Translations under genes and position numbers: made by a program | Shown: one piece after another, positions 1-5,502 of the stretch | How positions within the stretch are numbered: the first letter of the stretch is position 1 | Layout of the letters: every line of letters begins with the position of its first letter | NCBI GenBank assembly: GCA_043721235.1 | Contig: JAYSRE010000209.1 | Location: forward strand, 1-21,528 | Direction of reading: 5' to 3' | Length of the DNA stretch: 21,528 bases | Origin: JAAFIP01 sp043721235 | GTDB taxonomy: Bacteria > Pseudomonadota > Gammaproteobacteria > Burkholderiales > Burkholderiaceae_C | The notes under the pieces: model-generated | What the model saw: only the letters and a program-made list of their open reading frames with translations | What the model was told of the DNA's origin: nothing | Database searches by the model: none

Positions 1-293
1 CAATCACGCTCTTGGGCAGGTTCTTTGCGAATCTCGCTGATGGCCTCCATGGCTTTATCCCATTGAGCAGCTTCTTTCGCAGTCAACTTTGGCAAGTTGG
101 CCAGCAGTTCGCCGAATGTTTTGTATTTCGGTTTGAGTACCAGTTCATCGCCGCGCTGAATGATCGTGACCTGCTTGGTCTTGAGCTGAAACTCTTTGGG
201 AATGCGCACGGCTTGGCTGTTGCCGCTGGTAAAGACTGAGGCAACTTTAGAGGCTGTGGGTTGTAGGGCGGATACGGGAATACGGGCGTTCAT
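1..293 (-). CDS. vapB: VapB-type antitoxin (AbrB/MazE fold), 3' end outside window
   Basis: This is the antitoxin half of a probable type II toxin-antitoxin pair. The 97 visible residues contain the swapped-hairpin (AbrB/SpoVT/MazE) DNA-binding motif at about residues 18-57, with the family hallmark SGNSQAVRIPKEF (23-35) followed by a beta strand ending in GDELVLKP. The part after residue 57 (GELLANLPKL...) is the helical tail that in this family binds and neutralises a VapC PIN-domain RNase. The start is ATG at 293, preceded by GGAG at good spacing. The window ends inside the gene. The last two visible bases on the coding strand are TG, so the next codon could be TGA. A vapC toxin gene is expected just beyond the left edge but cannot be seen. 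The family call is strong. The pairing with VapC rather than another toxin is inferred. Confidence 0.85.
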   Translation of the reverse strand, partial: MNARIPVSALQPTASKVASVFTSGNSQAVRIPKEFQLKTKQVTIIQRGDELVLKPKYKTFGELLANLPKLTAKEAAQWDKAMEAISEIRKEPAQERD

Positions 294-305
294 GGCAGAC
301 TCCAT

Positions 306-329
306 TTGTATATGGCCATTGTATATACA
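306..329. promoter_or_regulatory. Palindromic operator upstream of vapB
   Basis: A perfect 10-bp palindrome TGTATATACA (320-329) sits next to an ATGGCCAT palindrome (312-319). The octamer TTGTATAT occurs twice in direct orientation (306 and 319), 13 bp apart. The block ends about 12 bp before the vapB start and overlaps possible -10 sequences on the minus strand. VapB and related AbrB-fold antitoxins commonly repress their own promoter through such dyads, so this is inferred to be the autoregulatory site. Confidence 0.55.
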
Positions 330-383
330 TTTGCATGGCAGTGCTTGGATACATCTTCTGCTTACTAGGATGAACTATTGTCT

Positions 384-986
384 CTAGCGCGGCTTGTCCA
401 ACTGGTACAGCAACTGCGCTTTTACTTCTGTCCACTCGCTAGAGCGCAGGCTATACATTACCGTGTCACGAATCGTCCCATCGCGTCGCAAAGCGTGGCC
501 TCGAATAACGCCGTCTTTTTGTGCGCCTAAACGTTCAATGGCTTTTTGGCTGGCAAAGTTAAAGTTGTCGGTGCGCCAGCCTACTACGCCGCAATGCAGC
601 GTTTCAAACGCATGGGTCATCAGCATCAGCTTGCAGGTGCTGTTAACGTGGCTGCGTTGCACGCTTTTGGCGTACCAGGTGTAGCCAATTTCCACGCGTT
701 TGACGGCGGGTAAAATGTCGTGGTAACTGCTGCTACCTAGCACTTTGCCAGTGGCTTCGTCGATGACCGCGAAGGCAAAGCGCTGGCCGCTGTCACGCAT
801 TGTCAAAGCGTCTTCAATGTATTGGCGCGTCTTCTCAGGCTCGGGCACGGATGTAACGCGAATCTTCCACAGTTCGCCATCCGCACCAGCTTGGCGCAGA
901 CCATCTTCGTGGGCGAGGGCCAGCGGCTCTAAACGGATGCCACGCAGAGATAAAGTGATGGGAGCAACAAAAAGGGCTGCGGTCAT
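384..986 (-). CDS. GNAT family N-acetyltransferase (RimJ/RimL-like)
   Basis: A 200-residue GNAT-fold protein of the RimJ/RimL-like group (acetyl-CoA-dependent N-acetyltransferases, COG1670 type). Visible family features are the N-terminal LRGIRLEPLALAHEDGL, the acetyl-CoA-binding segment around QRSHVNSTCKLMLMTHAFE, the strand/turn VGWRTDNFNFASQKAIERLGA, and the C-terminal GTIRDTVMYSL block that typifies this subfamily. The acceptor substrate cannot be read from sequence; ribosomal-protein N-termini or small molecules are both possible. I chose the ATG at 986 (MTAALFVAP). The reading frame stays open upstream to 1151, but that part overlaps the upstream small gene and has no domain similarity. 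No clear Shine-Dalgarno precedes the ATG. It lies 28 bp downstream of the 73-aa membrane gene and is probably co-transcribed with it and the MoxR gene. Confidence 0.85.
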   Translation of the reverse strand: MTAALFVAPITLSLRGIRLEPLALAHEDGLRQAGADGELWKIRVTSVPEPEKTRQYIEDALTMRDSGQRFAFAVIDEATGKVLGSSSYHDILPAVKRVEIGYTWYAKSVQRSHVNSTCKLMLMTHAFETLHCGVVGWRTDNFNFASQKAIERLGAQKDGVIRGHALRRDGTIRDTVMYSLRSSEWTEVKAQLLYQLDKPR

Positions 987-1014
987 GGTGTAGTCTTTGT
1001 TGTAATGGTGGGCG

Positions 1015-1236
1015 TTAATCTTTTTTCTCGGGGTACACCTTGGCGCGCACCCAGCGCGCCAGCTGCAGGCCTGCGCCGCCGCCCAAGCCGCACAGCAAGA
1101 TACCGCCAATGCTGGCGTTATCGTACCCAGGTGCAAAAATATCCAGGCCAAAGGCGCGGCCTACAAACATGCCTGCCAAAGCCCCGCCTACAAAACCCAT
1201 AGCGTCGGTAATGCCCTGCATCAATAATTTATTCAT
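1015..1236 (-). CDS. Small glycine-rich membrane protein, unknown function
   Basis: A 73-residue protein starting MNKLLMQGITDAMG. Two hydrophobic glycine-rich stretches (about 11-28, GFVGGALAGMFVGRAFG, and about 43-57, GGILLCGLGGGAG) separated by a polar loop suggest a helical-hairpin membrane protein. A basic C-terminus (RAKVYPEKKD) is expected on the cytoplasmic side. The start at 1236 has AAGGA upstream at good spacing. A longer in-frame start at 1287 would add a peptide read from the tandem repeat there and is rejected. The pattern resembles small Gly-zipper or transglycosylase-associated-type proteins, but I do not recognise a named family. It sits between moxR (68 bp upstream) and the GNAT gene (28 bp downstream) in the same direction. 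Confidence 0.7.
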   Translation of the reverse strand: MNKLLMQGITDAMGFVGGALAGMFVGRAFGLDIFAPGYDNASIGGILLCGLGGGAGLQLARWVRAKVYPEKKD

Positions 1237-1261
1237 CGTTGGTCCTTCAAGTTTTTTTAGC

Positions 1262-1309
1262 AGTGCCATCCACAGCGCCATCCACAACGTTGTCTACGGT
1301 GCCATCAAC
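1262..1309. repeat. Short 12-bp tandem/dispersed repeat between moxR and the small membrane gene
   Basis: AGTGCCATCCAC (1262-1273) and AGCGCCATCCAC (1274-1285) are adjacent 12-mers differing at one base. A third, weaker unit, GGTGCCATCAAC, lies at 1298-1309 and overlaps the last codons of moxR. Function unknown. Confidence 0.5.
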
Positions 1310-2159
1310 GATTATTGCGCTGCATAAACACCAGCTTTTCAAACAGCGTGACGTCTTGTTCGTTTTTCAGCAGCGCGCCTACCAGGGGCGGTACCGAGAC
1401 TTTGTTGTCTTGGTTTTGCAGTGCTTCCAGCGGGATGTCCTCGGCCATCAGCAGCTTGAGCCAGTCTAAAAGCTCAGAGGTGGAGGGCTTTTTCTTCAGG
1501 CCGGGCAGGTTGCGCACCTCGTAGAAGGTTTGCATGGCGGCGGTGAGCAGTTCTTTCTTCAGGCCAGGAAAGTGCACGTCCACAATTTGCTGCATGGTTT
1601 GCGCATCAGGAAACTTGATGTAGTGGAAAAAACAGCGGCGCAAAAACGCGTCGGGCAGCTCTTTTTCGTTGTTAGACGTGATGAACACCAGCGGGCGATT
1701 CACAGCTTTCACCAGTTCTCGGGTCTCGTAGCAATAAAACTCCATGCGGTCGAGCTCGCGCAGCAGGTCGTTAGGAAACTCGATATCCGCTTTGTCAATT
1801 TCGTCAATCAAAAGCGCCACCGGTTGGTCGGCGGTAAATGCCTGCCACAGCACACCTTTGACGATGTAGTTGTGGATGTCTTTGACTTTGTCGCTGCCGT
1901 CGATGGTAGACAGCTGCGAGTCGCGCAGACGGGACACTGCATCGTATTCGTACAAACCTTGCTGCGCCTTGGTGGTGCTTTTAATATGCCACTGCAACAG
2001 CGGCATGCCCAGGCTGTGGGCTACTTCTTCGGCCAGCATGGTTTTGCCGGTGCCGGGCTCGCCTTTGACCAGCAGTGGGCGTTTGAGGGTGATGGCGGCG
2101 TTTACGGCCAGCATCAGGTCTTGGGTGGCGACGTAATTGGAGGTGCCTTGGAATTTCAT
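1305..2159 (-). CDS. MoxR family AAA+ ATPase
   Basis: A 284-residue AAA+ ATPase of the MoxR branch, chaperone-like ATPases that usually work with a von Willebrand A (VWA) protein to insert metals or remodel complexes. Walker A GEPGTGKT is at 33-40 and Walker B LLIDE at 116-120. Sensor-1 TSNN is at 161-164, arginine-finger candidates R174/R175 follow in AFLRRCFFHY, and a sensor-2 region KPSTSELLDWL is at 224-234. The length matches the family's core ATPase with its short lid domain. The start MKFQGTSNY is a clear ATG at 2159. It is divergent from the cytochrome c gene with 138 bp between. Unusually, no VWA partner follows; downstream are a 73-aa membrane protein and a GNAT enzyme. The family call is firm and the substrate unknown. 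Confidence 0.92.
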   Translation of the reverse strand: MKFQGTSNYVATQDLMLAVNAAITLKRPLLVKGEPGTGKTMLAEEVAHSLGMPLLQWHIKSTTKAQQGLYEYDAVSRLRDSQLSTIDGSDKVKDIHNYIVKGVLWQAFTADQPVALLIDEIDKADIEFPNDLLRELDRMEFYCYETRELVKAVNRPLVFITSNNEKELPDAFLRRCFFHYIKFPDAQTMQQIVDVHFPGLKKELLTAAMQTFYEVRNLPGLKKKPSTSELLDWLKLLMAEDIPLEALQNQDNKVSVPPLVGALLKNEQDVTLFEKLVFMQRNNR

Positions 2160-2182
2160 GGTCGAATAACTAGCGGTTGGGA

Positions 2183-2211
2183 TGAGACAGGAGGGCGCAG
2201 CCGGATATAAT
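2183..2211 (+). promoter_or_regulatory. Candidate sigma-70 promoter for the cytochrome c gene
   Basis: A perfect -10 hexamer TATAAT (2206-2211) has a poor -35 TGAGAC (2183-2188) at 17-bp spacing, about 87 bp upstream of the cytochrome c start. Supported only by the -10 match. Confidence 0.4.
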
Positions 2212-2297
2212 TTAACGTTGGTTGCTGATGCCGCTCGGCTTGCCCCACAACGTTAGCGCATGTCCGCTAGCTCGCTTACCCATATTCTGTACGCAAA

Positions 2298-2981
2298 ATG
2301 ATCAAATTGCCCGCCCCATTCCATTTGCCCGCCTTAGTGTTTGCGCTTGTTGTCGCTCTTGTGACCCCTTTGTCGTTTGCCCAAGACATCAAAGGCAACG
2401 CCGATGTGGGTAAAACCAAGGCCGCCATGTGCATTGGCTGCCACGGCATTAAAGGCTACCAAGCCAGCTTCCCTGAGATTTACCGCGTACCGATGATCTC
2501 GGGCCAAGGTGCTAAATACATCAGCAACGCGCTGTTGGCCTACCAAAAAGGTGAGCGCAAGCACCCCACCATGGTGTCAGTAGCAACATCGCTGAGCGAA
2601 CAAGACATGGCGGATCTGGGTGCCTACTACAGCCAGCACGGCAAAGTAGAAGGCGCTGCGCTGGAGCAAGTACCCAGTCTGCAACCCAGTGTTGCCGTAG
2701 CGGCCCTCTTGCAAAAAGGTGCTTGCGTGTCGTGCCACGGGGCTAACTTTGCCAAGCCCATTGACCCTAGCTACCCCAAGCTGGCTGGGCAGCATGCCGA
2801 CTACCTGACGGTGGCGCTCAAGGCCTACAAAACCGAGGGCTTGGCCAAAGTAGGCCGGGCCAATGGTGTGATGGGCGGCGTGGCCAAGCAGTACACCAAT
2901 GCCGAGATGAAAGAAATGGCCAAGTACATCAGCGCCTTGCCCGGTGACCTTAAAGTGGTGCCGCAGTCAAGGTTTCGTTAA
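2298..2981 (+). CDS. Diheme cytochrome c (c4-like), periplasmic
   Basis: A 227-residue exported diheme cytochrome c. A signal peptide covers about residues 1-28 (hydrophobic ALVFALVVALV, cleavage probably after SFA). Two class I cytochrome domains follow, with heme-binding CxxCH motifs CIGCH (45-49) and CVSCH (143-147). Probable axial methionines lie in HPTMVSVATSLSEQD (M92) and GVMGGVAKQYTNAEM (M192), each followed by the family's LAAYF-like helix (DLGAYYSQ, EMAKYISAL). Cytochromes of this type carry electrons to terminal oxidases. Weak SD; the ATG at 2298 is supported by the signal peptide beginning immediately after it. Divergent from moxR. Mono-cistronic as far as can be seen: the next gene is 283 bp away. 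Confidence 0.92.
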   Translation: MIKLPAPFHLPALVFALVVALVTPLSFAQDIKGNADVGKTKAAMCIGCHGIKGYQASFPEIYRVPMISGQGAKYISNALLAYQKGERKHPTMVSVATSLSEQDMADLGAYYSQHGKVEGAALEQVPSLQPSVAVAALLQKGACVSCHGANFAKPIDPSYPKLAGQHADYLTVALKAYKTEGLAKVGRANGVMGGVAKQYTNAEMKEMAKYISALPGDLKVVPQSRFR

Positions 2982-3003
2982 GCTTAAGTCTTCTTTGGTA
3001 CAG

Positions 3004-3058
3004 CAGTTGCTACATAAAAAATAGCTAACTATGCAGCATTTCCTTGGGCGATAGCCCT
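3004..3058 (-). repeat. Intergenic repeat copy A
   Basis: Read on the minus strand it begins AGGGCTATCGCCCAAGG and continues AAATGCTG, then TAGCTATTTTTTATGTAGC. The first 24 bases match copy C with one mismatch. It contains a GGGC/GCCC mini-hairpin. It lies 22 bp past the cytochrome c stop. Confidence 0.8.
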
Positions 3059-3207
3059 AAAACACTCCTAAAGTCGTTGTGAAGTAATTCGCAGCGGTTT
3101 CTTAGTTTGTAGAGCCCGTTGCAGCCTTAAATATGCGCCAAACGGCCCCTTAACGGCCTTTTACCTGGCTTGTCTCCTGCTTAAAACGCAGGCAGTCCAA
3201 GCCGCAC

Positions 3208-3237
3208 TTGCTCACTAGCCGTAAAACTCGCTAACAT
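3208..3237 (+). promoter_or_regulatory. Weak candidate promoter for parA-like gene
   Basis: TTGCTC (3208-3213) and TAACAT (3232-3237) are separated by 18 bp and lie 27 bp before the start codon. Only partial consensus matches. Confidence 0.25.
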
Positions 3238-3264
3238 AGCCCCACCACTTTACTGGAGCGCGTT

Positions 3265-3891
3265 ATGCCTGTGATTGTTGTTGCAAACCCCAAGGGCGGG
3301 GTGGGTAAATCGACCTTGGCCACCCAGATTGCGGGCTATTTGGCTGCACAAGGCCACAGTGTGATGCTGGGCGATGCCGACCGCCAACAGTCGGCCAAGC
3401 TGTGGCTGGGCCTGCGCCCGCCCGCCGCCCGGCCCATCAGCAGCTGGGACGTAGGCCACGACAGCGTAGCCAAGCCGCCCAAGGGCACCACCCACGTGGT
3501 GCTAGACACCCCCGGTGGCTTGCACGGCAAGCGCCTGGCCGAGGTGCTGAAAATGGCCGACAAAGTGGTGGTGCCGCTGCAGCCCAGCGTGTTTGACATC
3601 TTCGCCACCAGCCAATTTTTAACCGACCTTGCGGCGCACCGCAGCGCAGGCAAGATGCGCCCAGGCTCGGTAGGCGTAGTGGGCATGCGGGTGGATGCAC
3701 GCACGCTGGCAGCCGATAAACTGGCCGCTTTTGTAGCCACGCTCAATGTGCCCTTGCTGGCCACCTTGCGGGATACGCAAAACTACATCCACCTGGCCGC
3801 CCGGGGGTTGACTTTATTTGACGTCGCGCCCAGCCGGGTAGACAAAGACCTGGCCCAATGGCGCAGCCTGTGCGATTGGCTGGACGCTTAA
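3265..3891 (+). CDS. Orphan ParA/MinD-like P-loop ATPase
   Basis: A 208-residue ParA-superfamily ATPase. It starts directly with the beta strand MPVIVVANPK and the deviant Walker A KGGVGKST (10-17, signature lysine K10). A switch-like DADRQQSAKLWL segment (38-49) follows, then the Walker B-like VVLDTPGG and VPLQPSVFD. It lacks the N-terminal helix-turn-helix of plasmid ParA type Ia and is close in length to type Ib and orphan chromosomal ParAs that position protein cargo. No ParB, parS-like array or cargo gene is adjacent, so the client is unknown. GGAG lies 7 nt before the ATG. The gene stands alone between a repeat-bearing intergenic region and the MaoC-like gene 149 bp downstream. Confidence 0.88.
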   Translation: MPVIVVANPKGGVGKSTLATQIAGYLAAQGHSVMLGDADRQQSAKLWLGLRPPAARPISSWDVGHDSVAKPPKGTTHVVLDTPGGLHGKRLAEVLKMADKVVVPLQPSVFDIFATSQFLTDLAAHRSAGKMRPGSVGVVGMRVDARTLAADKLAAFVATLNVPLLATLRDTQNYIHLAARGLTLFDVAPSRVDKDLAQWRSLCDWLDA

Positions 3892-4040
3892 AGCTGGGCC
3901 TGTTTGGGCCTGCTAATGGTCCACCACGTGCCCTTTTCCTGCACTGGTTTATGTAACCTAATTACCACTTTACTTTGGACCTAGGTCTTGCTGATTTTTG
4001 TTGAGTGCCAACTCCCTTTATTCTTTAAAAGCATTTACCT

Positions 4041-4496
4041 ATGAAAACCTTTGCCACTTTAGCCGACCTGGCCGCCTGCGCAGGCACCGAGGTGGCTACC
4101 AGCGACTGGACCACCATCACCCAAACGCAAATTCAGCAGTTTGCCGATGCCACCGGCGACCAGCAATGGATTCACACTGACCCAGTGCGCGCGCTGGCCG
4201 GGCCGTTTGGTGCGACCATAGCGCACGGTTTTTTAACCCTGTCGTTGATTCCGAAGTTTTTTGACACCTGCGTAGCGGTGACCGGCTCGCGCATGGGCGT
4301 GAACTATGGGCTGAACAAAGTGCGCTTTATGGCACCCGTTCCCGTGAACAGCCGCCTGCGCGGGCGGCTAAAGTTGCTCAGCGCCGAACCGATTGACCAA
4401 AACGGCATGCAAATGGCCTGGGAAGTAACCATAGAGCGTGAGGGCAGTAGCAAGCCAGTGTGCGTGGCCGAGTCTTTGGTACGCCGTTACCCGTAA
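4041..4496 (+). CDS. MaoC-like (R)-hydratase / hotdog dehydratase
   Basis: A 151-residue single-hotdog protein of the MaoC/(R)-specific enoyl-CoA hydratase family, also known as the NodN-like group. The catalytic region FADATGDQQWIHTDPVRA carries the family Asp/His pair (D40, H45). It is followed by PFGATIAHGFLTLSL, the substrate-tunnel helix, and NYGLNKVRFMAPVPV in the second half. Members hydrate trans-2-enoyl-CoA, often linking beta-oxidation to PHA or fatty-acid metabolism; the chain length preferred here is not inferable. No strong SD is visible, but the ATG at 4041 gives the usual family N-terminus. It stands alone, facing the minus-strand hypothetical gene, with repeat copy B between the two stop codons. 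Confidence 0.88.
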   Translation: MKTFATLADLAACAGTEVATSDWTTITQTQIQQFADATGDQQWIHTDPVRALAGPFGATIAHGFLTLSLIPKFFDTCVAVTGSRMGVNYGLNKVRFMAPVPVNSRLRGRLKLLSAEPIDQNGMQMAWEVTIEREGSSKPVCVAESLVRRYP

Positions 4497-4566
4497 CGGT
4501 GCGCGCCTTGTTTGCAAACCGTGGGGTGCAAGCTGTGGGTTCAGTAGGTAGAAATTTAAGCGATTT

Positions 4567-4627
4567 AGCCTTACCGCCCAAGGAAATGCTGGTTAATTAG
4601 CTACTAAATTAATAGTATAACTATTGG
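4567..4627 (+). repeat. Intergenic repeat copy B
   Basis: Core ACCGCCCAAGGAAATGCTGG followed by TTAATTAGCTACTAAATTAA and TAGTATAACTATTGG. It lies between two convergent genes (maoC-like ending 4496, hypothetical ending 4682), a position where a bidirectional terminator would be expected. Confidence 0.8.
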
Positions 4628-4681
4628 CAAAGTGTGAATTTACCGTGGCGATTGGCCCGCCCGGCAGGTGCCAAGCATGCT

Positions 4682-5035
4682 TTAAATGGGGCTGAGCTGG
4701 CGCGCAGGCAGCCACTGGGCAAAGCAATGCAGCAGCTGGTTGATACGCTTTGCCGCTTCGGTTTGGCTGTGCTGCTGCGAGATGACTTGGTATATGTCGC
4801 TGCGCAGCATCCATAAATCACCAGCGGTGCGGGCCGCACGCAAGCTGTAGCGCAGGCGCTCCGCGTCAATGCCGCTAATGTCTTGCAAGGTTTGGCCCAT
4901 GCGCTGTTTGATTTGCACAAGTGGCATGGGGCTGGATGCAGGCTTTGTTTTTGTACCCAAGGCAGAACTGGCACCGTCGCTTGCGCGTGAGGGGCTAAAT
5001 CGGGTACGCAGTACTTTATGTAACGACAACAGCAT
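4682..5035 (-). CDS. Hypothetical protein, probably conserved in Comamonadaceae
   Basis: A 117-residue soluble protein with no recognised domain. The N-terminal 35 residues are basic, Ser-rich and probably disordered (MLLSLHKVLRTRFSPSR...). From residue 40 a helical region follows: QRMGQTLQDISGIDAERLRY, then AARTAGDLWMLRSDIYQVIS and a last helix ending in FAQWLPARQL. The spacing of a LW-LR-IYQ motif and a final WLP suggests a small conserved family, which I recall only as unnamed. GGAG precedes the ATG at 5035. An overlapping 142-codon frame on the same strand is Cys/Pro-rich and lacks any coding character. Transcription begins in a 246-bp upstream gap in which I see no convincing promoter. 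Confidence 0.65.
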   Translation of the reverse strand: MLLSLHKVLRTRFSPSRASDGASSALGTKTKPASSPMPLVQIKQRMGQTLQDISGIDAERLRYSLRAARTAGDLWMLRSDIYQVISQQHSQTEAAKRINQLLHCFAQWLPARQLSPI

Positions 5036-5211
5036 CGAAAAATCTCCAAATCGTCTTATGAACGGGTTGCTTTAGCGCTTTTCTAGGGGTGTAGAAAACG
5101 TTTTTGCCATGGGAGGAAGTTTAAATAAGCCTCAGCAAAGTACTTAGAGTTCGGCTTCTAATTAGCCTGTAACTAAATCACGGAAAAGATTTTCGTTATG
5201 GGCCAACCACA

Positions 5212-5237
5212 CCCGGCGTGAGATAAGTCACGCCGGG
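5212..5237 (-). terminator. Strong hairpin after the VOC/FAD/DUF2783 operon
   Basis: CCCGGCGTGA (5212-5221) pairs perfectly with TCACGCCGGG (5228-5237) around a 6-nt loop. It lies 45 bp past the DUF2783 stop on the minus strand. There is no U-tract on either side, so it may act as a 3'-end stabiliser or a Rho-assisted terminator rather than a classical intrinsic terminator. Confidence 0.55.
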
Positions 5238-5281
5238 CTGGGTGTGTAGGGCATGCACTATTTGCGCTACGGCTGCTTGCG

Positions 5282-5500
5282 CTATGGCTGCTGCGCCAGC
5301 GCAATGCACTCAGCCAGTACGGCGCTATTGCCAATTTGGTTGGCCAGCAGCAAAATCAGCCGCGCGTTAAGCAGCGCAGACTGCGCGGTGTCCAGACCGC
5401 TGTGTGCGTCCATCAAGGCTTCGTAAAAGCCGTCGGCATCGGTGAATCGGTTGTCTAGCTGGGCATGCTGGGCAGCTCGGCTGGATTTTTGCGCTGCCAT
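5282..5500 (-). CDS. DUF2783 domain small protein, partner of FAD monooxygenase
   Basis: A 72-residue protein matching the DUF2783 pattern: LDNRFTDADGFYEALMDAH, then the helical stretch SALLNARLILLLANQIGNS, ending AVLAECIALAQQ. The family is made of short helical proteins of unknown role that are found almost only beside class A flavin monooxygenases of the MhpA/PheA/TfdB type. Here the start ATG (5500) lies 2 nt after the stop of the FAD gene, so translation is very likely coupled and a stoichiometric accessory role is plausible (inference). No signal peptide, cysteine pair or metal site is visible. Confidence 0.85.
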   Translation of the reverse strand: MAAQKSSRAAQHAQLDNRFTDADGFYEALMDAHSGLDTAQSALLNARLILLLANQIGNSAVLAECIALAQQP

Positions 5501-5502
5501 GG

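Noticed and set aside
12..239. Plus-strand open frame opposite the antitoxin
   Set aside because: Shadow of the VapB gene, which shows a clear family motif and ribosome binding site.
384..1151. GNAT gene read from a start at 1151 (255 residues)
   Set aside because: The extra 55 residues overlap the 73-aa membrane gene in another frame, have odd Cys/Trp/Arg composition and no family match; ATG 986 gives the usual GNAT N-terminus.
3100..3200. ACGGCC direct repeats and a CCTGC/GCAGG dyad before the ParA-like gene
   Set aside because: Stems of only 4-5 bp; not distinguishable from chance as a terminator or operator.
4621..5049. 142-codon open frame on the minus strand overlapping the hypothetical gene at 4682-5035
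   Set aside because: Cys/Pro/Ser-rich without conserved pattern; the 117-residue frame has a ribosome binding site and a sensible helical protein.
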